Source: Anaerolinea sp.
Lineage (GTDB): Bacteria > Chloroflexota > Anaerolineae > Anaerolineales > Anaerolineaceae
Length of the DNA: 64,000 nucleotides
Direction of reading: 5' to 3'
Assembly (NCBI GenBank): GCA_029975055.1
Contig: JARKPU010000058.1
Coordinates: forward strand, 293,903-357,902
Part shown: piece after piece, positions 8,128-16,900 of the stretch
How positions within the stretch are numbered: position 1 is the stretch's first letter
Layout: each line of letters begins with the position of its first letter
Notes under the pieces: model-generated
The model's input: only the letters and a program-made list of their open reading frames with translations
The model's database searches: none
Told to the model about the DNA's origin: nothing
Translations under genes and position numbers: made by a program

Positions 8128-9150
8128 TCAGGCGAGCTTCACCACCGAATCGAGGTTGTTGGGGCGGTCGGGGTCAAGGCCTTTCGACATCGAGCGCCAG
8201 AACGCGAAGAGCTGGCCCAACGGAAGGTAAAGGACGTTGCGCAGGGGTTCCTCGATGTTGGCGTCGAAAGCGATGTCGGCGTTTTGGTTGTCCATCACCA
8301 GCAGCCGACCGCCCAGGGCGGCCATATCGGCCAGGACGGCCTGTTCATAGGTCCGGTTGCTCTCGGAGCGCAGGCCAATGACCAAAGTGGACGGGGTGAC
8401 CATCGATTTTGGCCCGTGGCGGAACTCCATAAAGTGGAACGGCTCGGAATGGCTGAGCGACATTTCCTTCATCTTCAGGCTGAGCTCACAGGCCAGCCCA
8501 TAGCGAGTGCCTGAACCGAGGAAGTAGAAGCGGTCCAGCGAAAGGTCGCTGCCGAGCTTTTCGGCGAGGCCGGCGTAGGCATCCAGCAACTGGCGGCCAA
8601 CCTCGGGCAGAGCGTAGAATTGCGCCAGCCTTTCATCCCTGCCAGACCAGCGAACAGCCAGCCAGGCCGCGGCCAGGTAGAGCGTGGAGAAGGCACGCGT
8701 CTGGCAGACGCTGGTCTCCTGACCGGAAGGAAGATGGATGTTGATGTCGCCCATGCTTGCCAAAGGGCTTTGCGGGTAGTTGACAAGGGTGATCACCTCG
8801 CCGAGGTGCTGGTCGCGGAACTGCTGGCAGGCGCGGATGGTCTCGCTCGTTTCGCCGGAACGGCTGACGGCCACCAGCAGGGTGTGAGCGCCGTGCGGGT
8901 AGGTGATCTGCGGGTTCAACCACAGTTCCGAGGCCGGGAAGGCGCGCGCCAGGCGGCCGGTGAGTTCGCTGTAGAGCGCGGCTGCCGCGACGGCGAGGTA
9001 ATAGGTGGAACCGCAGCCGGTAAAGAGCACCTGTTGGTAGGTCGAAGCGTCCGGCAGGGCGGAGAGAGTTTCCATCACCCGGTTGACCGACTCCCAGGCT
9101 TCAGGCTGCGAAAGGATCTCTTGGTGGGTGTGGTATCCGCGTTCGCTCAT
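8128..9150 (-). CDS. SIS-domain sugar isomerase/deaminase (AgaS/GlmS-C-like)
   Basis: The 340-residue protein has two SIS domains. The first (~25-175) contains [10 protein letters not shown] and the phosphosugar-binding SRSGETSET. The second (~185-330) has [11 protein letters not shown] and SLKMKEMSL, followed by the C-terminal [11 protein letters not shown] motif that resembles the GlmS tail. Such proteins isomerise or deaminate aminosugar 6-phosphates or related ketose/aldose phosphates. There is no glutaminase domain, so it is not a GlmS. The ATG at 9150 follows AAGGAG. It is 12 bases downstream of the amidohydrolase gene and co-transcribed with it, which hints at amidated or N-acetylated sugar processing (inference). 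Confidence 0.88.
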   Translation of the reverse strand: MSERGYHTHQEILSQPEAWESVNRVMETLSALPDASTYQQVLFTGCGSTYYLAVAAAALYSELTGRLARAFPASELWLNPQITYPHGAHTLLVAVSRSGETSETIRACQQFRDQHLGEVITLVNYPQSPLASMGDINIHLPSGQETSVCQTRAFSTLYLAAAWLAVRWSGRDERLAQFYALPEVGRQLLDAYAGLAEKLGSDLSLDRFYFLGSGTRYGLACELSLKMKEMSLSHSEPFHFMEFRHGPKSMVTPSTLVIGLRSESNRTYEQAVLADMAALGGRLLVMDNQNADIAFDANIEEPLRNVLYLPLGQLFAFWRSMSKGLDPDRPNNLDSVVKLA

Positions 9151-9162
9151 GGGGGGAGCTCC

Positions 9163-10203
9163 TTATGGCAGGGATTGGATGCCAAGCGCGCGTTGGGCGT
9201 TGGCATGATAAATCTTCTTGAGTACCGGGCCCGGCAGGTGGAGGCCGTAGATGCGCCAGCGGCCTTGCCCGGGGATTTCGGAGGAGTCGTAAGGGAAGTA
9301 TTCGTCCTGGGTTTCGAGGAAACGATAAGTGATGCGCGCGGTTTCCACGCTCGGGCCGGCATCGGTGCCGAAGAGAATGCGGTCGGCATACTTGAGGAAG
9401 AAGCGCCGGGCGGTGTAGGGCTGGCGGCCTAATTCGGCGATGCGCGCGGAAACATCGATGAAATAGTTGGGGCAGCGATCCAGCATGGCGCCCACCCAGG
9501 CCAGGTTCTCGGCGTAGCAGCCGACATGTGCGCCAATGAAGGTGGTGCGGGGGTGATCTTCCACGAGGCCGGCAAGGTCTTCGAGGATGGAAAGGAAGGG
9601 CGGGAAGGGCGGGCTGGTGAAGGCCCAATCGGGGTTGGCCTGCAGCTCCTCCCAGCGCTCGTTGCGTTCATCCACGGGGTCGAAGAAGGCAACGGGGTCG
9701 GCCACGTGGATCAACACGGGCAGGTTCAACTCGGCGGCGGTCTCCCAGATGGCGTCTAACCGGCGGTCGTTGACGCGCGCCAGGTTGCCTTGCGGGTCTT
9801 TGACGCGCAGGCCGAAGGGCTTCCAGATCTTCAAGCCTTGCGCGCCCCAGGCGGCCTGTTCGCGCAGCCGCGCGGCGGCCCATTCGGCAAAGCGGTTGCC
9901 GTGCACGGGCCATTGCGACCAATCCACCCCGCCGAACATCCGGAACCGTTCGGGAGCGGAATTCTTGTAACGGTCGAGATGCCGCTGGAGGATGGCCTCG
10001 CCCCATCCGCCGTCCAGGTCTACATAAACGCGCACACCGGCTTCGTCGAGCCGCGCGATGATTTCCTCGACGGGCGTCTCTGCAAGCTTAGGCATGAACC
10101 CGTCGAGGTGGTTGTGCGCGTCAATGACCGGGAAGCGCGGCCGTGAGACGGGGTGGGCCGGCAGGACCAGTTTCGATTGAGGTTTGTAAGCGGAAAGCTC
10201 CAT
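9163..10203 (-). CDS. Amidohydrolase-2 family metal-dependent hydrolase
   Basis: The 346-residue TIM-barrel protein has the amidohydrolase-2 markers: the IDAHNH motif near residue 29, a barrel histidine in LIHVADP, the GAHVG segment, and a late ILFGTDAGPS with the conserved Asp. Family members are hydrolases, lactonases or decarboxylases. Context with sugar oxidoreductases makes lactone opening or deacylation of a sugar acid plausible. The ATG at 10203 has GAGGGG upstream and is the first gene of this minus-strand unit. A Rossmann oxidation product (lactone) from one of the Gfo/Idh enzymes would be a sensible substrate (inference). Confidence 0.88.
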   Translation of the reverse strand: MELSAYKPQSKLVLPAHPVSRPRFPVIDAHNHLDGFMPKLAETPVEEIIARLDEAGVRVYVDLDGGWGEAILQRHLDRYKNSAPERFRMFGGVDWSQWPVHGNRFAEWAAARLREQAAWGAQGLKIWKPFGLRVKDPQGNLARVNDRRLDAIWETAAELNLPVLIHVADPVAFFDPVDERNERWEELQANPDWAFTSPPFPPFLSILEDLAGLVEDHPRTTFIGAHVGCYAENLAWVGAMLDRCPNYFIDVSARIAELGRQPYTARRFFLKYADRILFGTDAGPSVETARITYRFLETQDEYFPYDSSEIPGQGRWRIYGLHLPGPVLKKIYHANAQRALGIQSLP

Positions 10204-10621
10204 TTCATCCCCTCACATCCCGTGCGCCACCTCGGGTGACGCAGGAACGGGAATTCGAAAGCCGCGATTCTTGATGGATTGTGTTTATTTTAACATAACC
10301 CCAACCGATATACCAGCAAAAACGAGCAATTCCTTGCAATTTCCGTTGGTTTAGGCATGGAAGATATTCCCCAAACGGGTAATGGACAGGGGGGGTGTGG
10401 GTCGCTACAATCACCCTCATCCACAGCCCTGCTCTCACCCGGAGAGAGGGCGGTTCCCTTCCCATTTCCAGCCGGTGCGAGCTGGGAATGACATGAGGAC
10501 AACGGACGAGGTCCCCGTTGCAGGCAGGGAGGTATGTTAAAATGAGATTCGAGCTTCCATTCCTCCGCGGCTCTCAAAGAGCCTCGCTCGGCCGCAGTGA
10601 GCCGCCCGCCCAAGAGGAGCC
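10204..10621. other. Divergent intergenic region without a gene
   Basis: This 418-base region separates the amidohydrolase from the histidine kinase. Near the kinase are a TAAAAT box (10538-10543) without a well-spaced -35 and a small perfect hairpin GGCTCT-CAA-AGAGCC (10569-10583). Near the amidohydrolase, minus-strand TAAAAT boxes are visible without a clear -35. A C/G-rich hairpin around 10434-10450 vaguely recalls the core of the interspersed repeats but lacks their ends. No open frame looks coding. Confidence 0.5.
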
Positions 10622-12871
10622 ATGCCCGCCGGCCAATTCTACCGTTCGACCGCACAACCAGAGATGGACGCGCGCCTGCTGCAAGCGCTTGCCAGCCTGA
10701 ACCGCATCGGAGCGGCGATCAACCGCATGGGTGCCGGCAGCCCCGCCGGAGAAAGGGCAGCCCTCCAGTTGATCGTCGAAAGCGCCATCCAGGTGGTGCC
10801 CGACGCTTCGGCGGTGATTTATATGTATGTTGCGCAGGCGGGGCAGTTTTTGAGCGAGTCGCGCGTATCGGCGGGCAGCCTGGCCGCAGGCTCGCCCGGC
10901 GACAGCCCCCGCCCCGATGGGATGGGTTCGCGCGCCATCTCGCAGCGGCGGCTGGTCCTCTCCTATGAAGAGGATGACCTCAGTATTGACCCGCACAAGC
11001 TGGCTGCCGGAGCGCGCTCGGTGGCCTGTTACCCGCTGTTGGTCTCCGACCGGCCGGTGGGGGTGCTGTATGTCTATGTGGCCGAAGAACGCAGCTTCTC
11101 CAACCTGGAACTGCTCATGCTGGAGAATTTCGTTAATCAGGCAGCCATGGCAGTTTCGCAGATCCAACGCATGGCCGAGGTGCATCGCAGCCTGGCGCGC
11201 AAAGAAGAAGAACTGGAGCGCCTGCGCCGGGCCGGGCTGATCATTTCATCGCGGCTGCGCCTGCAAGAGACCCTCGAAGCCATCCTGCAAATGTCGCTGG
11301 AGGTAACCGACGCCGAATATGGCATTTTCCGCCTGCTCGATAAGGATGGCAGGACGTTGATCACTCAGGCGGTCACCGGGGCCGAATTGGACCACCCGTA
11401 TGTGCAGGCACTCTCGATGAACTCGCCGAGTATCAGCGCCTGGGTGGTGCGCAACCGCCAGCCGGTTTTGATCGCCGACCTGACGGAAGAGCCCTGGTCG
11501 AGCATCTATTTCCCGCTCGATGCAAACCTGAAGATGCTTTCCGAGCTGGCCGTGCCGTTGATCAGCGCGAGCGGGAGGCTCCTGGGCGTGCTCAACCTGG
11601 AAAGCCCATCCAGGAATGCCTTTGACGAGGACGACCGCCTGTTATTGCAATCCTTCGCCACCCAGGCGGTGATCGCCATCCAAGAAGCCCGCCTGCTGGA
11701 CGCCTTTCAGGAGATTCCGCAACTGCTGCTCACCCAAACCGAAGACCAGGTGCTTGAAAGGCTGGCTGAACTGGCCTGCAACTTGTTGAATGCCCCGGCC
11801 AGCGCGATCTGGCTGGTGAAAGGGGAGGGGCTGGTCATGCGCGCCTCCAGCTGGCATTCAGGGCGCGGCGCCAATCTGGAGAACGGCGCCGGTTTGTACC
11901 GCGAGGCCGAGGAGGCGATGCGCGTTCTCCCTTTGGAGCGCAGCCGCCTGGAAAGACTCGGGCGGGCCGGGCCGGAGCTCGATTGGCAGCAAGCCTGGCT
12001 GGCGGCTTTCAAGGCCGGTGCGGAGCGCACCCCTGCCGGGCTGTTTTGCGTGTACCTGAACACCTCTGCGAACGGGCTGGGCGGCGCCGAGTGGGAGCAA
12101 AAAGTGCTGGAGATGCTCTCGCACTTTGCCGGGATGGCCATTTTCTACGCCTCTCACCAGGAAGAGCTGCGCAAAGCGCAGGAACAGCGCGCGCTGGCCG
12201 AGATGTTTGCCGCGGTGGGCGACCTGGCCACCAACCTCTTGCACCAGCTCAACAACAAGGTGGGGACGATCCCTGTGCGGGTGCAGGGCATCCAGGATAA
12301 GTGTGCGGCTTTGCTGGCGAACGACCGCTACCTGGCCAATAACCTGGCCGAGATCGAGCGCAGCGCTTCTGAAGCGATGGTGGCTGTGCGCCAGAACCTC
12401 TCGCACCTGCACCCGGTGCAGATGGTGCCGGTGAGTCTGGCGGAATGTGTGCAGGCAGCCATCGAGGCCGCCGATACCGGCCCCGGCCTGAACGTTCAGA
12501 TGGTCGGCCTGGGCGCTTTGCCCGATGTATCCGGCGGGCTGCAAAGCCTGAAGCTGGTGTTTACCAACCTGGTGGAGAACGCCGCCCAGGCCATGGGCGG
12601 GAAAGGCACGATCATCATCCAGGGAAAGGCCGGGCCGGAGTGGGTGGAGGTGCTGGTGAAAGACTTCGGGCCGGGCATCCCGGCGGAGATGCAGGAACGC
12701 ATCTTCGAATTGAATTATTCCAGCGGAGCGGTTGCTCACGCGGGCAAGCTGGGCTTTGGCCTGTGGTGGGTGCGGGCGATGCTCATGCGCCTGGGGGGGA
12801 GCATCGCCGTGGAAAGTGACGGCCACAGCGGGACGACCTTCATCCTGCGCTTTCCGCGCGAGAAAGATTGA
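10622..12871 (+). CDS. Soluble multi-GAF sensor histidine kinase
   Basis: This 749-residue protein has no membrane segments. Two clear GAF domains lie at ~35-180 and ~215-365 and a third divergent one at ~370-515. A dimerisation/phosphoacceptor helix with LLHQLNNKVG (H541) follows, then an HATPase domain with NLVENA (N649), DFGPGIP and a GFGLWWVR lid. GAF domains usually bind small ligands, so the input is cytoplasmic. The ATG has GAGGAG just upstream. The response regulator follows at once, making a two-component pair. The phosphoacceptor region is of the metal-sensing/NtrB-like HxLNN style rather than the common HELRTPL form. Confidence 0.92.
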   Translation: MPAGQFYRSTAQPEMDARLLQALASLNRIGAAINRMGAGSPAGERAALQLIVESAIQVVPDASAVIYMYVAQAGQFLSESRVSAGSLAAGSPGDSPRPDGMGSRAISQRRLVLSYEEDDLSIDPHKLAAGARSVACYPLLVSDRPVGVLYVYVAEERSFSNLELLMLENFVNQAAMAVSQIQRMAEVHRSLARKEEELERLRRAGLIISSRLRLQETLEAILQMSLEVTDAEYGIFRLLDKDGRTLITQAVTGAELDHPYVQALSMNSPSISAWVVRNRQPVLIADLTEEPWSSIYFPLDANLKMLSELAVPLISASGRLLGVLNLESPSRNAFDEDDRLLLQSFATQAVIAIQEARLLDAFQEIPQLLLTQTEDQVLERLAELACNLLNAPASAIWLVKGEGLVMRASSWHSGRGANLENGAGLYREAEEAMRVLPLERSRLERLGRAGPELDWQQAWLAAFKAGAERTPAGLFCVYLNTSANGLGGAEWEQKVLEMLSHFAGMAIFYASHQEELRKAQEQRALAEMFAAVGDLATNLLHQLNNKVGTIPVRVQGIQDKCAALLANDRYLANNLAEIERSASEAMVAVRQNLSHLHPVQMVPVSLAECVQAAIEAADTGPGLNVQMVGLGALPDVSGGLQSLKLVFTNLVENAAQAMGGKGTIIIQGKAGPEWVEVLVKDFGPGIPAEMQERIFELNYSSGAVAHAGKLGFGLWWVRAMLMRLGGSIAVESDGHSGTTFILRFPREKD

Positions 12872-12873
12872 GC

Positions 12874-13941
12874 ATGGGCAGCGAATTGCGCGCGCTGGTG
12901 GTGGATGACGACCGCTCGTGGATGGAGATCACCCGCGAGATTCTCGAAGACTGCGGCCTGGCGGTAGAAAGCGCCTTCAGCCTGGCGGACGCGCTGGGCA
13001 TGCTCGAGCAGCCTCACCGCCTGGCCGTGGTGGATTTATCGCTCAACGAGCGCGATCACCGCAACCAGGACGGCCTGCGCATATTGCAGGAACTGCGCCG
13101 GCGCGACCCCGCCTGCGCGGTGGTGTTGTTGACCGGCTATGCCACCGTCGAACTGGCGGTTAACGCCATCAAGCAATATGGGGCCAGCAACGTGCTGCGG
13201 AAAGAAGTCTTCAGCCGGGGAGAATTCCGCCGCCTGGTGCTGCAAACGTTATCAAGCGGCCCGCAAGCTGCCGCGGAGCATGCCTTGAGCGCCGCGGCAA
13301 TCGGCGCGGCGGCAGGCACCCCGGCGGGCGGTGAGAAGAGCGGTTCCATCCTGGTGGTGGATGACGACCCAGGCTGGCTGGATATCCTCAGCGAGGTGCT
13401 GGGCGACAGCGGTTTGCATGTGCGCGCCTGCGGAAGCTTCGGCGAAGCGCTCGGCTGCCTGCGCCGCGAGCATTACCGGCTGGCGGTGATCGACCTCAGC
13501 CTCAGCCGCCGCTCTGCCGGAAGCCTGCCGGGGCGCGAGCGCCCAGAGAGCCTGGAAGGCTACCGGCTGCTGGCGGCAGTCCAGGGGGCCGGGACGCCCG
13601 TGATCGTCCTTTCGGGCCTGAGCGACCCGGGGTTGATCGAGCAGGCCTTCAACCAGCAGCATGTGTTCGCTTTCCTCGAAAAGCAGTTCTTCAACCGCAA
13701 GGTGTTCAGCCAGACGGTGATGGAAGCCCTCGAACGCGAGGAGAGCACCACCGAGCTGGATGTGCTGACCGAGCGTGAGCGCGAAGTGCTTGACCTGCTG
13801 GCCAAAGGATTGACCAACAAGGAAATCGCCGATGCTTTGGTCATCACCACCAACACGGTCAAGCGGCATCTCAAATCGATTTTTGGCAAGTTAAAGATTC
13901 ACACGCGTTCGGCGGCGGTGGCGAAGGCCAAGGGCGAGTAG
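12874..13941 (+). CDS. Response regulator: two receiver domains plus LuxR-type HTH
   Basis: The layout is REC1 (residues ~4-125, phosphoacceptor D54 in VVDLSL), REC2 (~155-285, D207 in VIDLSL) and a LuxR/NarL DNA-binding domain (~293-350, with LTEREREVLDLLAKGLTNKEI). Two receivers in series before one DNA-binding domain is uncommon. The preferred start is the ATG at 12874, with GAGAAAGA about seven bases upstream; a TTG at 12868 overlapping the kinase stop is an alternative. It is the cognate partner of the upstream kinase, and the second receiver could take phosphate from another kinase. Target genes are not identifiable here. Confidence 0.92.
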   Translation: MGSELRALVVDDDRSWMEITREILEDCGLAVESAFSLADALGMLEQPHRLAVVDLSLNERDHRNQDGLRILQELRRRDPACAVVLLTGYATVELAVNAIKQYGASNVLRKEVFSRGEFRRLVLQTLSSGPQAAAEHALSAAAIGAAAGTPAGGEKSGSILVVDDDPGWLDILSEVLGDSGLHVRACGSFGEALGCLRREHYRLAVIDLSLSRRSAGSLPGRERPESLEGYRLLAAVQGAGTPVIVLSGLSDPGLIEQAFNQQHVFAFLEKQFFNRKVFSQTVMEALEREESTTELDVLTEREREVLDLLAKGLTNKEIADALVITTNTVKRHLKSIFGKLKIHTRSAAVAKAKGE

Positions 13942-13957
13942 AGTAGCCGGAAACGGG

Positions 13958-16900
13958 CTAGGCCGATGGGGTGGGGACGACGCGCACGAATTCAGCCAGC
14001 AGCACTTCGGGCTGCGCAAGCTGGCGGATGCCATCGGCCGCCTCATACTGATAGGTTTTCTCCAATGCCTCGATATACTCGTTGAGCAGGCTTTGAATCG
14101 GCTCCAGGTCGTCTTCGGTCACCGGCTCGATGCGCACATTGGCGCCTTTTGCCAGGCGGCGCTGAAGGGCGTTCACGTCGAAGCCGAATTCGGGTGAAAG
14201 CTTTTGATAAACGATGCCGCCCGTCATGCCGGAGAAGGCATAAGGGCCAGGGTCGCCCATAATCACCACGGTGCCTGAAGTCATATACTCACAGGCGAAG
14301 CCCTTGAGGTTGGCATGCGTACCCAGGCTGCCGGAAGCATCGTCGAGGGGAGAGGAAATTTCACCGCCGAAGAGCACCCTGGCGCCCGAGAGGCGCACGC
14401 AGGCGCGCGAATCGGCGTTGCCCTGGACGATCAGCACGCCATCTTGCGCACCGTAAGCGAAGCTCTTGCCCACGCTGCCATCGATGCGCAGACCGTCATG
14501 ATTGAGGCCTTTCATCACCGCCACCCGGCCGCCGTTCGTCCCTTTGGCGACTCCGTCTTGCGCACCGCCTTCGATTAAGATGTCCAGCTGGTCGGTGGTC
14601 CAGGCGGCGAAGCCGTTGCCCGCCAGCGAGGAGGGGCCAAACCGGAGGTGGAGTGTGTCGATGCTCTGCTTGATCTCCGGCTTGCGCATCAGTTCACCGG
14701 CCAGGCGTGAACCCAGGGCGCGGTCGATGGCCGAGACGGAATCCTGGTAAGTCACCTCGCGCTCGTCCTCGCCGACGGTGCGCATCACCAGGTCGGTGAG
14801 GATGGTGGTGAGGCTGTTGCGCGGGCGGATGAGCAGGATGCCCACGCCGGGCTCCAGCTCGGGGCGGGGCTTCATCGGCACGGGTTCGAACATGGGCGAG
14901 AGGTCGATCTGGTCGCGCAAGTGAACCTGTTCGAGCAGGTCGGCGCGCCCGACGAGGTTCTGCAGGCGGGTGGAGCCGAGTTGAGCGGTGATCTGGCGAA
15001 CTTCTTCGCCAATCCCTTTGAACATGCGCACGATGCGCTCGTAGCCGGGCTCGAAATGCAGGGGCACAAAGTGTTTAAGGCCCTTTTCGGCGGCTTCCTC
15101 ATTCGTCTGGATCTGCGTGGCGATGCCCACGTGGCAGGTGCCTAAATTACACTGGCGGCAAATGGTGCATCCCAGCGCCACCATCGCCAGGGTGGCAAAG
15201 CCCACCCGGTTGGCGCCCAGCAGCACCATTTTGACCACGTCCTCGCCGGTTTTCATCCCGCCGTTGGCCCACAGCTCCACCTTGTGGCGGATGCCTGCGT
15301 CGATGAGCGCGCGGTGCGCCTGGATGACGCCGATTTCGGTGGGCAGGCCGGCATACTGCAGCGAGTGCTTGCGGGCGGCGCCGGTTCCGCCGTCGTAACC
15401 GGAGATGTTGATGATATCCGCTCCGGCTTTGGCGATGCCGACTGCGATCACGCCGATGCCCGGCACGACCGGCACCTTGACGCTGATGCGCGCCTGGGGG
15501 TTGACCATGCGCAGCTCTTCGATCAACTGGGCGAGGTCTTCAATGGAATAAAGGTCATGGTTGTTGGAAGGCGAAAGCAGCGTGACGTAAGGCGGGGTGC
15601 GGCGGGCGCGGGCCACCTTGGGCGTCACTTTATAGCCGGGCAGCATGCCGCCTTCGCCCGGTTTGGCGCCCTGGCCAATCTTGATCTCCAACACGGCGGC
15701 CGAATTGAGGAATTCGGCATTCACCCCAAAGCGCCCCGAGGCCACCTGCTGACCGCGGTTGCGTTTGTACTTGCCCATGATCTCAGGCAGCTCACCGCCC
15801 TCGCCGTTGATGCAGATGATGTTCAACACCGAAGCGGCGTGGATATAGGAGCGGAAGGAAGCTTCACCCTGCGAGCCGTAAGACATCGCGTCGATGACCA
15901 TCGGGAGGCTGTAATCCTGGACGCTGATATCCACGTCGGCGGGGCTGATCACATCCGAAATATGCTTGATGCCGACGATATGGCGCAGCGCCACGGGGAC
16001 TTCGGTCGCCAGAGTCTGGTAAAGTTTCTTCACATCGCCATAACCGACTTCCTGCCTGGCGTAGGCATACGCCGTCTTCCAGAACTTGGGGTAGAGGCGG
16101 TTCTGGAAAGGCATGCGCAGGTCGGAGGCTTCACCGCGCAGCTCGGCCCCGCGCCGCATCGATTCTTCATCGAGCCGCTCCCAGGTGAGGCCGGCATCTT
16201 CCGAGCCGAAGTAATTGGGCGTGCCGAAGATTTCCGCCACCGATGGGGCCAGGCCGATCGAGCTGCACACACGCGTGTAGCCGCGCAGCTCATGGCAGCC
16301 CATCGTCGAGGTGATTTTCACCAGCCCGGAGACGATGTTCTCCATCAAACGGGTGAGGACGAGTTCGATCTCTTCATCCGGCAGGGTCTGGTCGCCGGAA
16401 CGCAGCGCCACCGAGAACATGGCATAAGGGTTGATCGCATCGGCGCCGAACCCGCACAGCATGGCAATATCGTGCATGGTGCGCACCGAAGCGCAGCGCA
16501 CCACCACCCCTGCGCGCCGGCGCAGGTTGCCCTCGCTGGAGAGCGGCGCTTTACGCAGCGCTTCATCCACGCGGCTTGTGGCCAGGTGCGGGTCGAGCCA
16601 GTTCAACAGGCCGTCAATGGTGGGCGAGTCGTCCAGCACCAGGCACTGCACCCCGCCGCTCACGGCGGCAACGGCCTCATCGGCCAGACGCTCGAGAGCC
16701 TGGCGGGTGGTCTCACCGGGGCGCACGCCCAGCTTGAGCCAGGCCACGCAATCGCCGAAGGCTGCCACCAGCTCTTCGATGGTCAGCGTGCCGAACTGGT
16801 GGGCCACGCGCCGGGCCACCTCCTGCGGGCAGACGAGTGAATGCCCTCCCAGGATGACGGGCACGTCCAGCAGCACGAGCCTGTCATCGGGGTTGGGCGC

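Noticed and set aside
10430..10460. A fourth copy of the interspersed repeat
   Set aside because: Only a short CTCTC/GAGAG hairpin is shared; the TTTTCTCGCTAA ends and the flanking core are missing.
15284..16840. A 518-codon open frame on the plus strand
   Set aside because: It lies entirely antisense to gltB, which shows conserved domains throughout; the frame is a GC-rich codon shadow with no recognisable motif.
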